28,811 nt of DNA from a virus. A program made the translations under genes and the position numbers. Position 1 is the first letter of the stretch. Every line of letters begins with the position of its first letter. The notes under the pieces were generated by a model that saw only the letters and a program-made list of their open reading frames with translations, was not told where the DNA came from and did no database searches. Positions 11,369 to 18,631 of this stretch are shown piece after piece. The stretch covers positions 1 through 28,811 of IMG/VR virus record IMGVR_UViG_3300006922_000128. One strand, written 5' to 3'.

Positions 11369-14230
11369 ATGGCAACATTAGTATCACCTGGTGTAGATAT
11401 TTCAGTATCAGACGAATCGTTTTATTCGCCTGGCGGTCCTGGAACAGTACCTTTGATTGTAATTGCAACAGCAAAGAACAAATCTAATCCTGATGGATCG
11501 GGTCTAGCACCTTACTCCAAAGCAGAAACAGACAATGAACTTTACTTAATTACAAGTCAAAGAGAATTGTTACAGCAATACGGAAATCCACAATTCTACA
11601 GCACAGGAGGAACTCCACAACATGGTTACGAATTAAACGAGTACGGTTTATTAGCCGCACATAGTTTTCTAGGTCTGGCTTCAAGAGCATACGTTCTTAG
11701 ATCAGATGTAGACTTAGATGAATTAAAACCATTGTCAAATGCACCGTCGGCTGATCCGGCAGATGCAACTATATGGGTAGACTCAAGTGCTACTAAGTGG
11801 GGTATCTTCGAATATAACACATCTTCATCAAAGTATGAAGAAAAAACAGACGTAAAAATATTTACAAAAGACGAAATTACCAGCGGTGGCGTACCAAAAC
11901 CATCAGTAGGTAAAAATGGCGATATCGGGATCTTAGGTATAGATCAAAACGGTAAAGCAAAAGCAGAAGTAGTATATTACTTAAAAGCATCATCTGTATG
12001 GCATGAGTTGACAGATGCAAGTACATTTGTATCTAATACTTCTAAAGACTGTCAGTTTGTGACTCATTTAAACAGACCAACTACAAGAAAAGACAGTAGT
12101 GCTCTTCAAAGTGGCGATTTAATTGTTCAAACAACATCAGCCGCAAGTGGATTAAAGTATGGACTAAAAGTTTATAACTCATCTACTGCATCATGGGTCA
12201 GTACAACAGCAGAAGGTTATGCCAATTCAGCAAGTGCTTATGCAAGTACAAGCATTGGTGCAACACCAGACGCCGGCACATTCTTTGTAGAATATGATTC
12301 AGGTAATAAACTGGACTCAGACGTACATGGAAGATTTGCTTTAAGAAGACATAACGGTCAAAGCAGTTTACAAATACAAAGTTCAGCCGCTATTAGCGAT
12401 ACTGCAATAGCAAAACAAACAGGCGGTTCAGACTATGGTATCAGATTAAAAATTGATAATAGTGCATCAAATATTGATGTTAAATTTTCAACTGATACAA
12501 GTGGCGACGGTAACGTTAGTGTTGATGACATTGTTCAAGACATAAATGACCAATTATCATCAACAAATGTAGTAGCATCAAACGTATCTGGTAAACTTAC
12601 ACTTGTTTCCAATGACGGTAAAGACATTGATGTTTTCAATGGAGATGTAGGTGGTGTATCATTTAATGTATTCACAGAATTAAACATTGCTACAGGTAAT
12701 TACAGTAACTTTAAAGTTGCAGACGTTTCTGGAACAGTTGCACAAATTGATAGTAAAAATTATGAATTTGGTACTACAGCACCAACTGGTGATTTAGCAA
12801 CAGGTAAACTTTGGTATGATAGCAGTAACAATGTTGACATTTGGTACAACAAAAATGTTGGCGGAACTGCAACATGGACAAAATACTCAGCAGACTACGA
12901 TGTAAACGTAGCGGCGAGTGAGCCTACAACACAAAGCGATGGCGGTTCTTTAGTGGACGGCGACCTTTGGGTTGATTCAGATAATTTAGAAGATTATCCA
13001 TTAATTTACAAAAGAAAATCAAGTGCATGGGTACTAGTTGATAATTCAGATCAAGTATCAGCAGACGGCGTCCTGTTCTTAGATTTAGCATCATATGGCG
13101 CATCAGTGGTAGACGCAGATGCAAAAGATCCAGCAACAGTACCATTTGGTATTTTAGCATGGAACTTTAGAGCCAGTGGTAAAAACGTTAAGAAATACTA
13201 CACTTCATATTCTTACAGTGGCGGTACACTATCTAACGTATGGGTAAGTGAGTCAGGCAACAAAGCAGACGGTTCACCATACATGGGTAGAAAAGCACAA
13301 AGAAAAGTTATTGTACAATCAATGCAGGCCGCATTAGCAAACAATAGCGAAATCAGAAGTGAAGTTAATTTCTACAACTTGATTGCCGCTCCTGGATATC
13401 CAGAACTAATAGATGAGATGATTACTCTTAACACAGATAAGAAAGAAGTCGCATTTATTGTTGGTGATAGTCCAATGAGATTAAAATCAGATGCAACCAG
13501 CATTAAAAACTGGTCAACCAATGCCAATAACGCAAGTGAAAACGGTGAAGATGGACTTATTGCAAGTAATCCATACGTTTCAGTTCACTATCCATCAGGT
13601 TTAACAACAAACTTAGACGGAAGTAGTGTTGCTGTACCGGCTTCTCATATTGCATTAAGAACATTTGCATTTAATGACAATGTGGCATATCAATGGTTTG
13701 CACCAGCAGGGTATCAAAGAGGTATAGTACAAAACGCAACTAGTGTCGGTTATGTTGACGGACCAAGTGGCGAGTTTGTACCTGTTTCATTAAACAACGG
13801 ACAAAGAGATACACTTTATGCAAATAAAGTTAATCCAATTGCTAACTTCCCAGGAAGAGGCTTAGTTGTATTTGGACAGAAGACTCTAAACCCAACTGCA
13901 AGTGCATTAGATAGAATTAACGTAGCAAGGCTTGTAAACTATATTAGATATCAATTAGATATCGCAGTTAAGCCTTTCTTATTTGAACCAAATGATGGTA
14001 TAACCAGATCAGGTGTTAAGCGAGTTGCTGATTCATTATTATCAGAACTAGTTACACTAAGAGGTCTATTTGACTTTATTAGTGTTTGTGATACAACAAA
14101 TAACACACCTGCAAGGATTGACAAAAACGAATTATACTTGGATATAGCAATTCAGCCAACTAAAGCAGTTGAATTTATATACATTCCGATTAGAATTCAG
14201 TCAACTCTTGGTCAAACAGGCTCAGAATAA
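11369..14230 (+). CDS. gp18: Contractile tail sheath protein (gp18-like), enlarged
   Basis: 953 residues, against 659 in T4. The sheath polymer surrounds the tube and contracts to drive it through the envelope. The N terminus (MATLVSPGVDISVSDESF...GTVPLIVIATAKNK) and C-terminal third are classical: ILAWNFRASG, KVIVQSMQAAL, LIAAPGYPELIDEM, GYQRGIVQNATSVGY, NPIANFPGRGLVVFGQKTL, NVARLVNYIRYQLD, and a final strand IEFIYIPIRI-type arm. The protruding insertion (about 120-590) is much larger than in T4 and contains repeated WVDS...Y....W modules (about 135-158, 249-277, 479-505, 531-557) plus an EF-hand-like loop (376-387). Strong Shine-Dalgarno, late promoter and terminator make it a single-gene unit suited to high expression. 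Confidence 0.93.
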   Translation: MATLVSPGVDISVSDESFYSPGGPGTVPLIVIATAKNKSNPDGSGLAPYSKAETDNELYLITSQRELLQQYGNPQFYSTGGTPQHGYELNEYGLLAAHSFLGLASRAYVLRSDVDLDELKPLSNAPSADPADATIWVDSSATKWGIFEYNTSSSKYEEKTDVKIFTKDEITSGGVPKPSVGKNGDIGILGIDQNGKAKAEVVYYLKASSVWHELTDASTFVSNTSKDCQFVTHLNRPTTRKDSSALQSGDLIVQTTSAASGLKYGLKVYNSSTASWVSTTAEGYANSASAYASTSIGATPDAGTFFVEYDSGNKLDSDVHGRFALRRHNGQSSLQIQSSAAISDTAIAKQTGGSDYGIRLKIDNSASNIDVKFSTDTSGDGNVSVDDIVQDINDQLSSTNVVASNVSGKLTLVSNDGKDIDVFNGDVGGVSFNVFTELNIATGNYSNFKVADVSGTVAQIDSKNYEFGTTAPTGDLATGKLWYDSSNNVDIWYNKNVGGTATWTKYSADYDVNVAASEPTTQSDGGSLVDGDLWVDSDNLEDYPLIYKRKSSAWVLVDNSDQVSADGVLFLDLASYGASVVDADAKDPATVPFGILAWNFRASGKNVKKYYTSYSYSGGTLSNVWVSESGNKADGSPYMGRKAQRKVIVQSMQAALANNSEIRSEVNFYNLIAAPGYPELIDEMITLNTDKKEVAFIVGDSPMRLKSDATSIKNWSTNANNASENGEDGLIASNPYVSVHYPSGLTTNLDGSSVAVPASHIALRTFAFNDNVAYQWFAPAGYQRGIVQNATSVGYVDGPSGEFVPVSLNNGQRDTLYANKVNPIANFPGRGLVVFGQKTLNPTASALDRINVARLVNYIRYQLDIAVKPFLFEPNDGITRSGVKRVADSLLSELVTLRGLFDFISVCDTTNNTPARIDKNELYLDIAIQPTKAVEFIYIPIRIQSTLGQTGSE

Positions 14231-14247
14231 GATTATTCTAAAAATTA

Positions 14248-14278
14248 TAAAGGGTGGATTTTTCCGCCCTTTATTTTT
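14248..14278 (+). terminator. Rho-independent terminator after gp18
   Basis: TAAAGGGTGG (14248-14257) pairs with CCGCCCTTTA (14264-14273) to give a ten-base-pair stem including one G-U pair, with a six-base loop ATTTTT, followed by TTTTT at 14274-14278. It separates the sheath from the tube gene, which has its own late promoter. Confidence 0.9.
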
Positions 14279-14289
14279 GGCCGAAAGAT

Positions 14290-14297
14290 GATAAATA
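14290..14297 (+). promoter_or_regulatory. T4-like late promoter box for the tail tube gene
   Basis: ATGATAAATA, with the core GATAAATA right after the gp18 terminator. Predicted +1 is 14303, leaving a 37-base leader that contains AGGAG at 14327-14331 before ATG 14340. Confidence 0.75.
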
Positions 14298-14339
14298 AAT
14301 GTAATTAGCATGTATAACATGTGATTAGGAGATCGAAAG

Positions 14340-14960
14340 ATGGCAGTAACAAAAGATAAATTTGGTGTACCTATTGAAGGTGCTCGATTAGGTATTTTAC
14401 AACCTAAACTCAAATACAGATTCCGTGTAATCGTAACTGGATTTGGAGCAGGTGGTAGAACCGATGAGTTTACAAGTAACATCGTGAGTGTAACTAGACC
14501 AACATTTAATGTTGACGAAGTTGAAGTTCACAGTTATAACTCTCGTGCATATATTTCAGGTAAACATCAATGGGAAGCGATTAATCTCAGTTTAAGGGAT
14601 GATATTACTAACCAAGTTTCCGCTTTAGTCGGTCAGCAAATCCAAAGACAATTTAACCATTTCGAACAAACTACCGCAGTTAGTGGTGGAGACTATAAAT
14701 TCGATATGCTTATCCAAGTCTTAGATGGTACAAATGCTGAGCCAACAGAGCAATGGGAACTAGAAGGATGTATGCTACAACAGGTTAACTATAGTGATCA
14801 CTCATATGATGCCAGCGAAATTGTTCAACTAGACTTGAACGTCAGATACGATAACGCGGTACATGTGGCAGGACCTAATACACTCGGTGGTAAAGTTGCC
14901 GCAGGTGACCCATTCCCATTGGTATCACCACTACCAGCAACACCAGGCACTGGAGTATAA
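14340..14960 (+). CDS. gp19: Tail tube protein (gp19-like)
   Basis: 206 residues (T4 gp19, 163). It stacks in rings to make the inner tube through which DNA passes. The pattern is that of the tube fold: an N-terminal strand LKYRFRVIVTGFGAGGR, a VSVTRP.FNVDEVEVHSYNS strand pair, GKHQWEAINLSLRDD (the conserved W..I...RDD motif), a helix QVSALVGQQIQRQFNHFEQ, DGTNAEPTEQWELEGCMLQQVNYSDHSYDASEIVQLDLNVRYDNA, and a Gly/Pro-rich tail. Position directly after gp18, its own late promoter and a Shine-Dalgarno are as expected for an abundant virion protein. Confidence 0.88.
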   Translation: MAVTKDKFGVPIEGARLGILQPKLKYRFRVIVTGFGAGGRTDEFTSNIVSVTRPTFNVDEVEVHSYNSRAYISGKHQWEAINLSLRDDITNQVSALVGQQIQRQFNHFEQTTAVSGGDYKFDMLIQVLDGTNAEPTEQWELEGCMLQQVNYSDHSYDASEIVQLDLNVRYDNAVHVAGPNTLGGKVAAGDPFPLVSPLPATPGTGV

Positions 14961-14988
14961 TTTAGGCCTATATCTATAGGGAGGACCG

Positions 14989-16053
14989 ATGGCGAAATTC
15001 TGGAAAGAGTTAATCGGCGGACAAGTTAAAAACGGGATTTATGTAGCCGGACCTAGACACGCAAGTAGTAAACTAGCGAGTTTTAGTACCGGCAATCCCC
15101 CTCGTTTGCCGTTTCAGTATATAGTTCATTTTGAACTAAATCCCACATTACAAGCATTATTTTTAAATAAGACTGGGCCTTATTCCCTAGCACAAATGGT
15201 CAAAACAATTGATATGCCAAGTATGGCTGTGACAGTTGAAAAAAGACCAAAGTATAATAAAAATGTTCCAGTAATTTTAACAAAAGAATTCAAACCTTTT
15301 AATGTAACAGTACATGATGATGTATCGAGTACATGGCAAGAACTGTGGCAAGTATATTACAATTATCATTTTACTGATGGCAGACATACTCAAGCAGTTC
15401 CAGGAGTTGCTTCAGGTGAACTCCAAGACTGGAATAGTGTAATACATAATAGTAAACTAATAAGACACGAAGGCGACCATATGAGTCAATTCGATGGTAT
15501 AGATGTTCATAATGCCACAAATGCACAATTCTTTAATAATATTCATGTTTATCAAATACATGGTCAAACAGTACAACGCACAACAGCCGTCAATCCGATG
15601 ATCAGTGATGTGTCGTTTACGCCACTAGATTACGCAGGAGCAGGAAGTTCACAGGAAATAACTTTTGCATTTGAATACGAAAAGTTACATTATTCTCCTG
15701 TTATAAATTTTGATTTTGATGAGGAAAGCACATTCTTACAAGAGGCTATAGAAGATTATACTAAAGCAACACCATTCAATCCAACCGGTGATAGACTAAG
15801 AGGAATTGTAAAAGGTTTATTTGGATTAACTCAACGTGCCGGCAATAGAGGCAAAAATTTAACTGCTGTAAATACAGCACCAAGACAAGACTACGGTGGC
15901 GATTTAAGTAGTATAAAAACAGCAGGTGAAGATCCCGAAGCAGTTGGATTCTTTGGTAACCTAGTTCGTAATGCTGTTAGAAAAAAAGCAAATGAACTTA
16001 CCGATGGATTACTCAAGAAAAATAACAAAAACCTTAGCAAGTTCAAGATATAA
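14989..16053 (+). CDS. Second tail-tube-fold protein (tube terminus, initiator or gp19 paralogue)
   Basis: 354 residues. After a short leader the sequence contains PFQYIVHFELNP, MVKTIDMPSMAVTVEKRPKYNKNVPVILTKEFKPFNVTVHDDV, SSTWQELWQVYYNYHFTDGR, FFNNIHVYQIHGQTVQRTTAVNPMISDVSFTPLDYAGAGSSQEITFAFEYEKLHY: the same succession of strands, helix and strands as gp19, with the conserved .P.NVTVHDD step, plus an extra C-terminal ~110 residues. It follows gp19 by 28 bases with the Shine-Dalgarno GGGAGGA. T4 has tube-fold caps and initiators (gp48, gp54) at the baseplate and gp3 at the head end. Which of these it replaces cannot be told by eye. Confidence 0.7.
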   Translation: MAKFWKELIGGQVKNGIYVAGPRHASSKLASFSTGNPPRLPFQYIVHFELNPTLQALFLNKTGPYSLAQMVKTIDMPSMAVTVEKRPKYNKNVPVILTKEFKPFNVTVHDDVSSTWQELWQVYYNYHFTDGRHTQAVPGVASGELQDWNSVIHNSKLIRHEGDHMSQFDGIDVHNATNAQFFNNIHVYQIHGQTVQRTTAVNPMISDVSFTPLDYAGAGSSQEITFAFEYEKLHYSPVINFDFDEESTFLQEAIEDYTKATPFNPTGDRLRGIVKGLFGLTQRAGNRGKNLTAVNTAPRQDYGGDLSSIKTAGEDPEAVGFFGNLVRNAVRKKANELTDGLLKKNNKNLSKFKI

Positions 16054-16056
16054 AAC

Positions 16057-16488
16057 ATGAGTAACATATACAAAAATTTTGGAGTAGATTTTGACACAAA
16101 TAAGTCTGATAACTCCTATAAAATTATATCCAAAACAGGTGAAGATTTAAGTATCAATCCTGAAGTACTACAAATAAAACAATTAACAACACAGGCAAAC
16201 ACAATTAAAAACGGTGTAGACGGATATAAAATTGAGCAGGTATTTGCAGATTTTAAAAGTGCTGGTTTAACAGAAAAATTAGCAAACTTCTATACAATCA
16301 CACTAAAAGAAATTGCAGATAACACAGAAGTAGATATGCTATCTCTGTATACAAAAGAAGATAACAAAATACTGATTAACAATAGTGTAATGGCTCTTAT
16401 CAACAATACCTTACCAAATTCGGTAAGATTTCAAAACTCTGTAAACATCAAATCAAATAAATACGTTCGCCTACTCATAGGGGCGTAA
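16057..16488 (+). CDS. Hypothetical protein of the tail gene cluster
   Basis: 143 residues, soluble, rich in Asn, Lys and Ile, without recognised motifs. Secondary structure looks mixed: a central helical part (LQIKQLTTQANTIKNGVDGYKIEQVFADFKSAG) and a C-terminal helix ending in strands. It starts three bases after the preceding gene with no clear Shine-Dalgarno and ends one base before gp4, so it is in the same transcript as both tube-fold genes. A late box lies near its 3' end (16456-16463). Probably a small virion or assembly protein from context; I do not recognise it. Confidence 0.65.
   Translation: MSNIYKNFGVDFDTNKSDNSYKIISKTGEDLSINPEVLQIKQLTTQANTIKNGVDGYKIEQVFADFKSAGLTEKLANFYTITLKEIADNTEVDMLSLYTKEDNKILINNSVMALINNTLPNSVRFQNSVNIKSNKYVRLLIGA
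16456..16463 (+). promoter_or_regulatory. Possible late promoter box for gp4
   Basis: AATAAATA near the end of the upstream gene. Predicted +1 at 16469 gives a 21-base leader with AGGGG before ATG 16490. Less certain than the intergenic boxes because it lies inside a coding region. Confidence 0.45.
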
Positions 16489-16489
16489 C

Positions 16490-16930
16490 ATGGCCAAATA
16501 CGCCAAAGGCACATTCGAACCACAAAATCCCGGAAAGTACACAGGTGCTAAAACTCCTTACTATCGCAGTAGTTGGGAACTAGCATTTATGAACATGTGT
16601 GACAGTCATCCTAATATTACACAATGGGCAAGTGAAAATTTAAAAATCCCATACAGACACCCTGTAACAGGAAAGCATACAGTATATGTACCAGACTTTA
16701 CAGTAATTTACACTGATAAAGATGGCAAGAATCATATGGAAGTAATTGAGATAAAACCAGGCAGTCAAAGTACAATGGAAAGTGCAAGAAGTAGTGCAGA
16801 AAAAATTCAAGTTGCCATTAACTTAGCCAAATGGACAGCCGCAAATGAGTGGTGCCAACGCAAAGGTGTACGGTTTAGAGTGTTAAATGAGAATCACATA
16901 TACATGAACACCAAGAAGAGAAAGAACTAA
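16490..16930 (+). CDS. gp4: Head completion protein (gp4-like)
   Basis: 146 residues (T4 gp4, 150). gp4 acts on the filled head before tail joining and has a nuclease-like fold. The sequence is a clear family member: GTFEPQNPGKYTG, PYYRSSWELAFMNMCDSHPNITQWASENLKIPYRHPVTGKHTVYVPDFTV and HMEVIEIKPGSQ. The residues that line a PD-(D/E)xK-type site are present in PDF and EIK. An AGGGG Shine-Dalgarno-like run lies at about 16479-16483. The gene stop overlaps the late box that serves the small terminase. Confidence 0.9.
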   Translation: MAKYAKGTFEPQNPGKYTGAKTPYYRSSWELAFMNMCDSHPNITQWASENLKIPYRHPVTGKHTVYVPDFTVIYTDKDGKNHMEVIEIKPGSQSTMESARSSAEKIQVAINLAKWTAANEWCQRKGVRFRVLNENHIYMNTKKRKN

Positions 16931-16933
16931 ATA
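16926..16933 (+). promoter_or_regulatory. T4-like late promoter box, leaderless start of gp16
   Basis: ACTAAATA, degenerate in its first two bases, overlaps the gp4 stop. Predicted +1 is 16939, the A of the small terminase ATG. Confidence 0.6.
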
Positions 16934-16938
16934 CAACT

Positions 16939-17403
16939 ATGACACGCAAACTAGAAGAAGAATTTAATTTGCCTCCAATAGAAGACGTGTTGCCTGTTGA
17001 GAAAAAAGAAGAAAGCAAAGAAATTACAGAAGTAGAAATCAAAGAAGCATTAACAAATGCAGAAAAAATTGATTCTGCTTTACCTAGAGTTAAAGATTTA
17101 GAAACACATGATAAAGAAATGGAAGATATTGCACAGAAGGCAATTGATAGTTATGATGAACTTATGAATTTAGGTATGAATGTGCAAGATGCTCATGCAG
17201 GAAGAGTATTTGAAACAGCAAGTAAAATGTTACAAATAGCAATGGACAGTAAAAATGCCAAAGTCGACAAAAAATTAAAGATGATTGACTTGCAAATACG
17301 CAAAATGAGGCTAGATCAGAATGAAGGAACAGAGACTAGTAGCGATGGCGGTGTAATGGATAGAAATCACATCCTCCAAATTTTAAACAAAAAAGATAAA
17401 TAA
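16939..17403 (+). CDS. gp16: Small terminase subunit (gp16-like)
   Basis: 154 residues (T4 gp16, 164). It recognises DNA for packaging and stimulates gp17. An acidic, disordered N terminus is followed by a long antiparallel coiled-coil core: EMEDIAQKAIDSYDELMNLGMNVQDAHAGRVFETASKMLQIAMDSKNAKVDKKLKMIDLQIRKMRLDQN, where the helix-turn around NLGMNV and the R[VA]FE...KML step match T4-type gp16. The C terminus is a short charged tail. ATG 16939 is the predicted late transcription start, without Shine-Dalgarno. It is two genes upstream of the large subunit instead of adjacent as in T4. Confidence 0.82.
   Translation: MTRKLEEEFNLPPIEDVLPVEKKEESKEITEVEIKEALTNAEKIDSALPRVKDLETHDKEMEDIAQKAIDSYDELMNLGMNVQDAHAGRVFETASKMLQIAMDSKNAKVDKKLKMIDLQIRKMRLDQNEGTETSSDGGVMDRNHILQILNKKDK
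17395..17402 (+). promoter_or_regulatory. T4-like late promoter box
   Basis: AGATAAATA overlaps the gp16 stop. Predicted +1 is 17408, giving a 12-base leader with AGGAG directly before ATG 17420. Confidence 0.65.
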
Positions 17404-17419
17404 CTACATAGGAGATAGT

Positions 17420-18109
17420 ATGAAAGCACCTTTTAAACAAATTATAAAAGAAAGTTTTAGTAAAACATTTAATTATAGAATCAAATTTGCTGGCGATGTT
17501 ACCAACGAAGGTATCAAGCAATTAGAAAATATTCTTGGCAAGTATGGTGTTGAGAGTGTTAGTAGTGCTAAAAGAACTCCTATTCAAGATGAGCCTTTAG
17601 ACTTTAAAAACAAAAGACTAAAAGGACCAACAGAAGTAACAAGTGTAGATGTTGTACTTAAATATCCAATAAACGAAAGATTATTAGAAGTTTGGGTAGC
17701 AGTAAATATGCAAATGCTTTCAGAATATGTTGTAATTCAACCAGTAGAAAGTCCTAGAACATTAGAAGATGAAGTCACAAAAAACAGAATCGAAAATGAC
17801 AAGGATAGATATGCTGATATGGAAGAAGCAGAATTAACAAACGAAGAACAAGCACATTACGAAATTGAAAACAAAGATTTAGACTTTGCAGAATTAGGAA
17901 TGTACGGCGAAGAGTTTAATTCAAAATTTATAGCAGAATTACAAAAAATCAAAGATGAAAAAGGTGCTGATTATTTTAGAAACTATCCTAGCAAAAGCAT
18001 GATGATGGGCGATGACCTCAAACCATTAGCAGACGCAGTAGGACTAGCACACGATCCAAGTGTACAAGGTAACGAGTATCCAATTAATCAAGGACCGGTA
18101 GTACAATAA
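17420..18109 (+). CDS. Hypothetical acidic protein between the terminase genes
   Basis: 229 residues. The N-terminal ~120 residues look folded, alternating strands and helices (FNYRIKFAGDV, GIKQLENILGKYGVESVSS, TSVDVVLKYPINERLLEVWVAVNMQ). The rest is very acidic and helical (ENDKDRYADMEEAELTNEEQAHYEIENKD), ending in a Gly/Pro-rich tail. It has its own late box and a short Shine-Dalgarno leader, and its stop overlaps the next ATG by one base, so the two are coupled. Late timing and location suggest a role in head assembly or packaging, but I recognise no family. Confidence 0.68.
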   Translation: MKAPFKQIIKESFSKTFNYRIKFAGDVTNEGIKQLENILGKYGVESVSSAKRTPIQDEPLDFKNKRLKGPTEVTSVDVVLKYPINERLLEVWVAVNMQMLSEYVVIQPVESPRTLEDEVTKNRIENDKDRYADMEEAELTNEEQAHYEIENKDLDFAELGMYGEEFNSKFIAELQKIKDEKGADYFRNYPSKSMMMGDDLKPLADAVGLAHDPSVQGNEYPINQGPVVQ

Positions 18110-18594
18110 TGTCAGACGAAATTAGAAACTATATTTCCATCATGGAGTCATTTTATATGTCTTCTCCATATGGACAACAAAGCGAAAGCGATGATAAGGA
18201 AACAGTAACTTATAGCAAGACTAAGAAGCAAGGCGATAATACTGTTACTGTGAGTGCTAATGCTGACAGCATGGACGAACTACACGACATTTTAAAACTT
18301 GCAGGTATCACATTACCTAAAGGCAAAGATTCAGAAGAAGAACACGACCACGAAGAACATGATCACGATGAAGAACCAAAACAAGGCGAGTACGCAGACG
18401 ATATGTGTGATGGTTGCGGAAAGCCTGGTGATGAGTGCGAATGTGAAGACTGCGATCAACACGGCGATGACGATGAAGGTGAAAAGAAGCCTGTGGTAAT
18501 TAGTCTCAAACCAAAAGGAATGGGATATGATCCAGTAGGTGGTGATAAAAAAGAAATTCTTAACGCATTAATGAACCGTTACAAAAGCCTGTAA
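18109..18594 (+). CDS. Acidic Cys/His-rich protein, possible metal-binding core or internal head protein
   Basis: 161 residues. A conserved-looking start IRNYISIMESFY is followed by a short segment DSMDELHDILKLAGI (about 53-67), then an extremely acidic region with a His/Asp/Glu run (79-90) and five Cys at 100, 103, 110, 112 and 115 (CxxC...CxCxxC), and a basic end KPKGMGYDP...LMNRYKSL. The Cys and His layout could bind zinc or other transition metals. Proteins with an N-terminal helix and an acidic body near head genes are often prohead core or internal proteins in T4-like phages; that is inference. Coupled by TAATG to the gene upstream. The 37 bases after it carry the terminase promoter. 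Confidence 0.65.
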   Translation: MSDEIRNYISIMESFYMSSPYGQQSESDDKETVTYSKTKKQGDNTVTVSANADSMDELHDILKLAGITLPKGKDSEEEHDHEEHDHDEEPKQGEYADDMCDGCGKPGDECECEDCDQHGDDDEGEKKPVVISLKPKGMGYDPVGGDKKEILNALMNRYKSL

Positions 18595-18618
18595 ACACTT
18601 TTCTTAACCAAAAACCCA

Positions 18619-18626
18619 CATAAATA
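18619..18626 (+). promoter_or_regulatory. T4-like late promoter box, leaderless start of gp17
   Basis: CATAAATA; predicted +1 is 18632, the A of the large terminase ATG. No Shine-Dalgarno in the gap. Confidence 0.75.
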
Positions 18627-18631
18627 ACTGT

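Noticed and set aside
12924-13160. Antisense open frame inside the sheath gene
   Set aside because: Low-complexity Leu/Met-rich translation mirroring the sense codons, no promoter or ribosome site; a shadow of gp18. Other antisense frames in cyclase, terminase, gp32 and uvsX regions were dismissed for the same reason.
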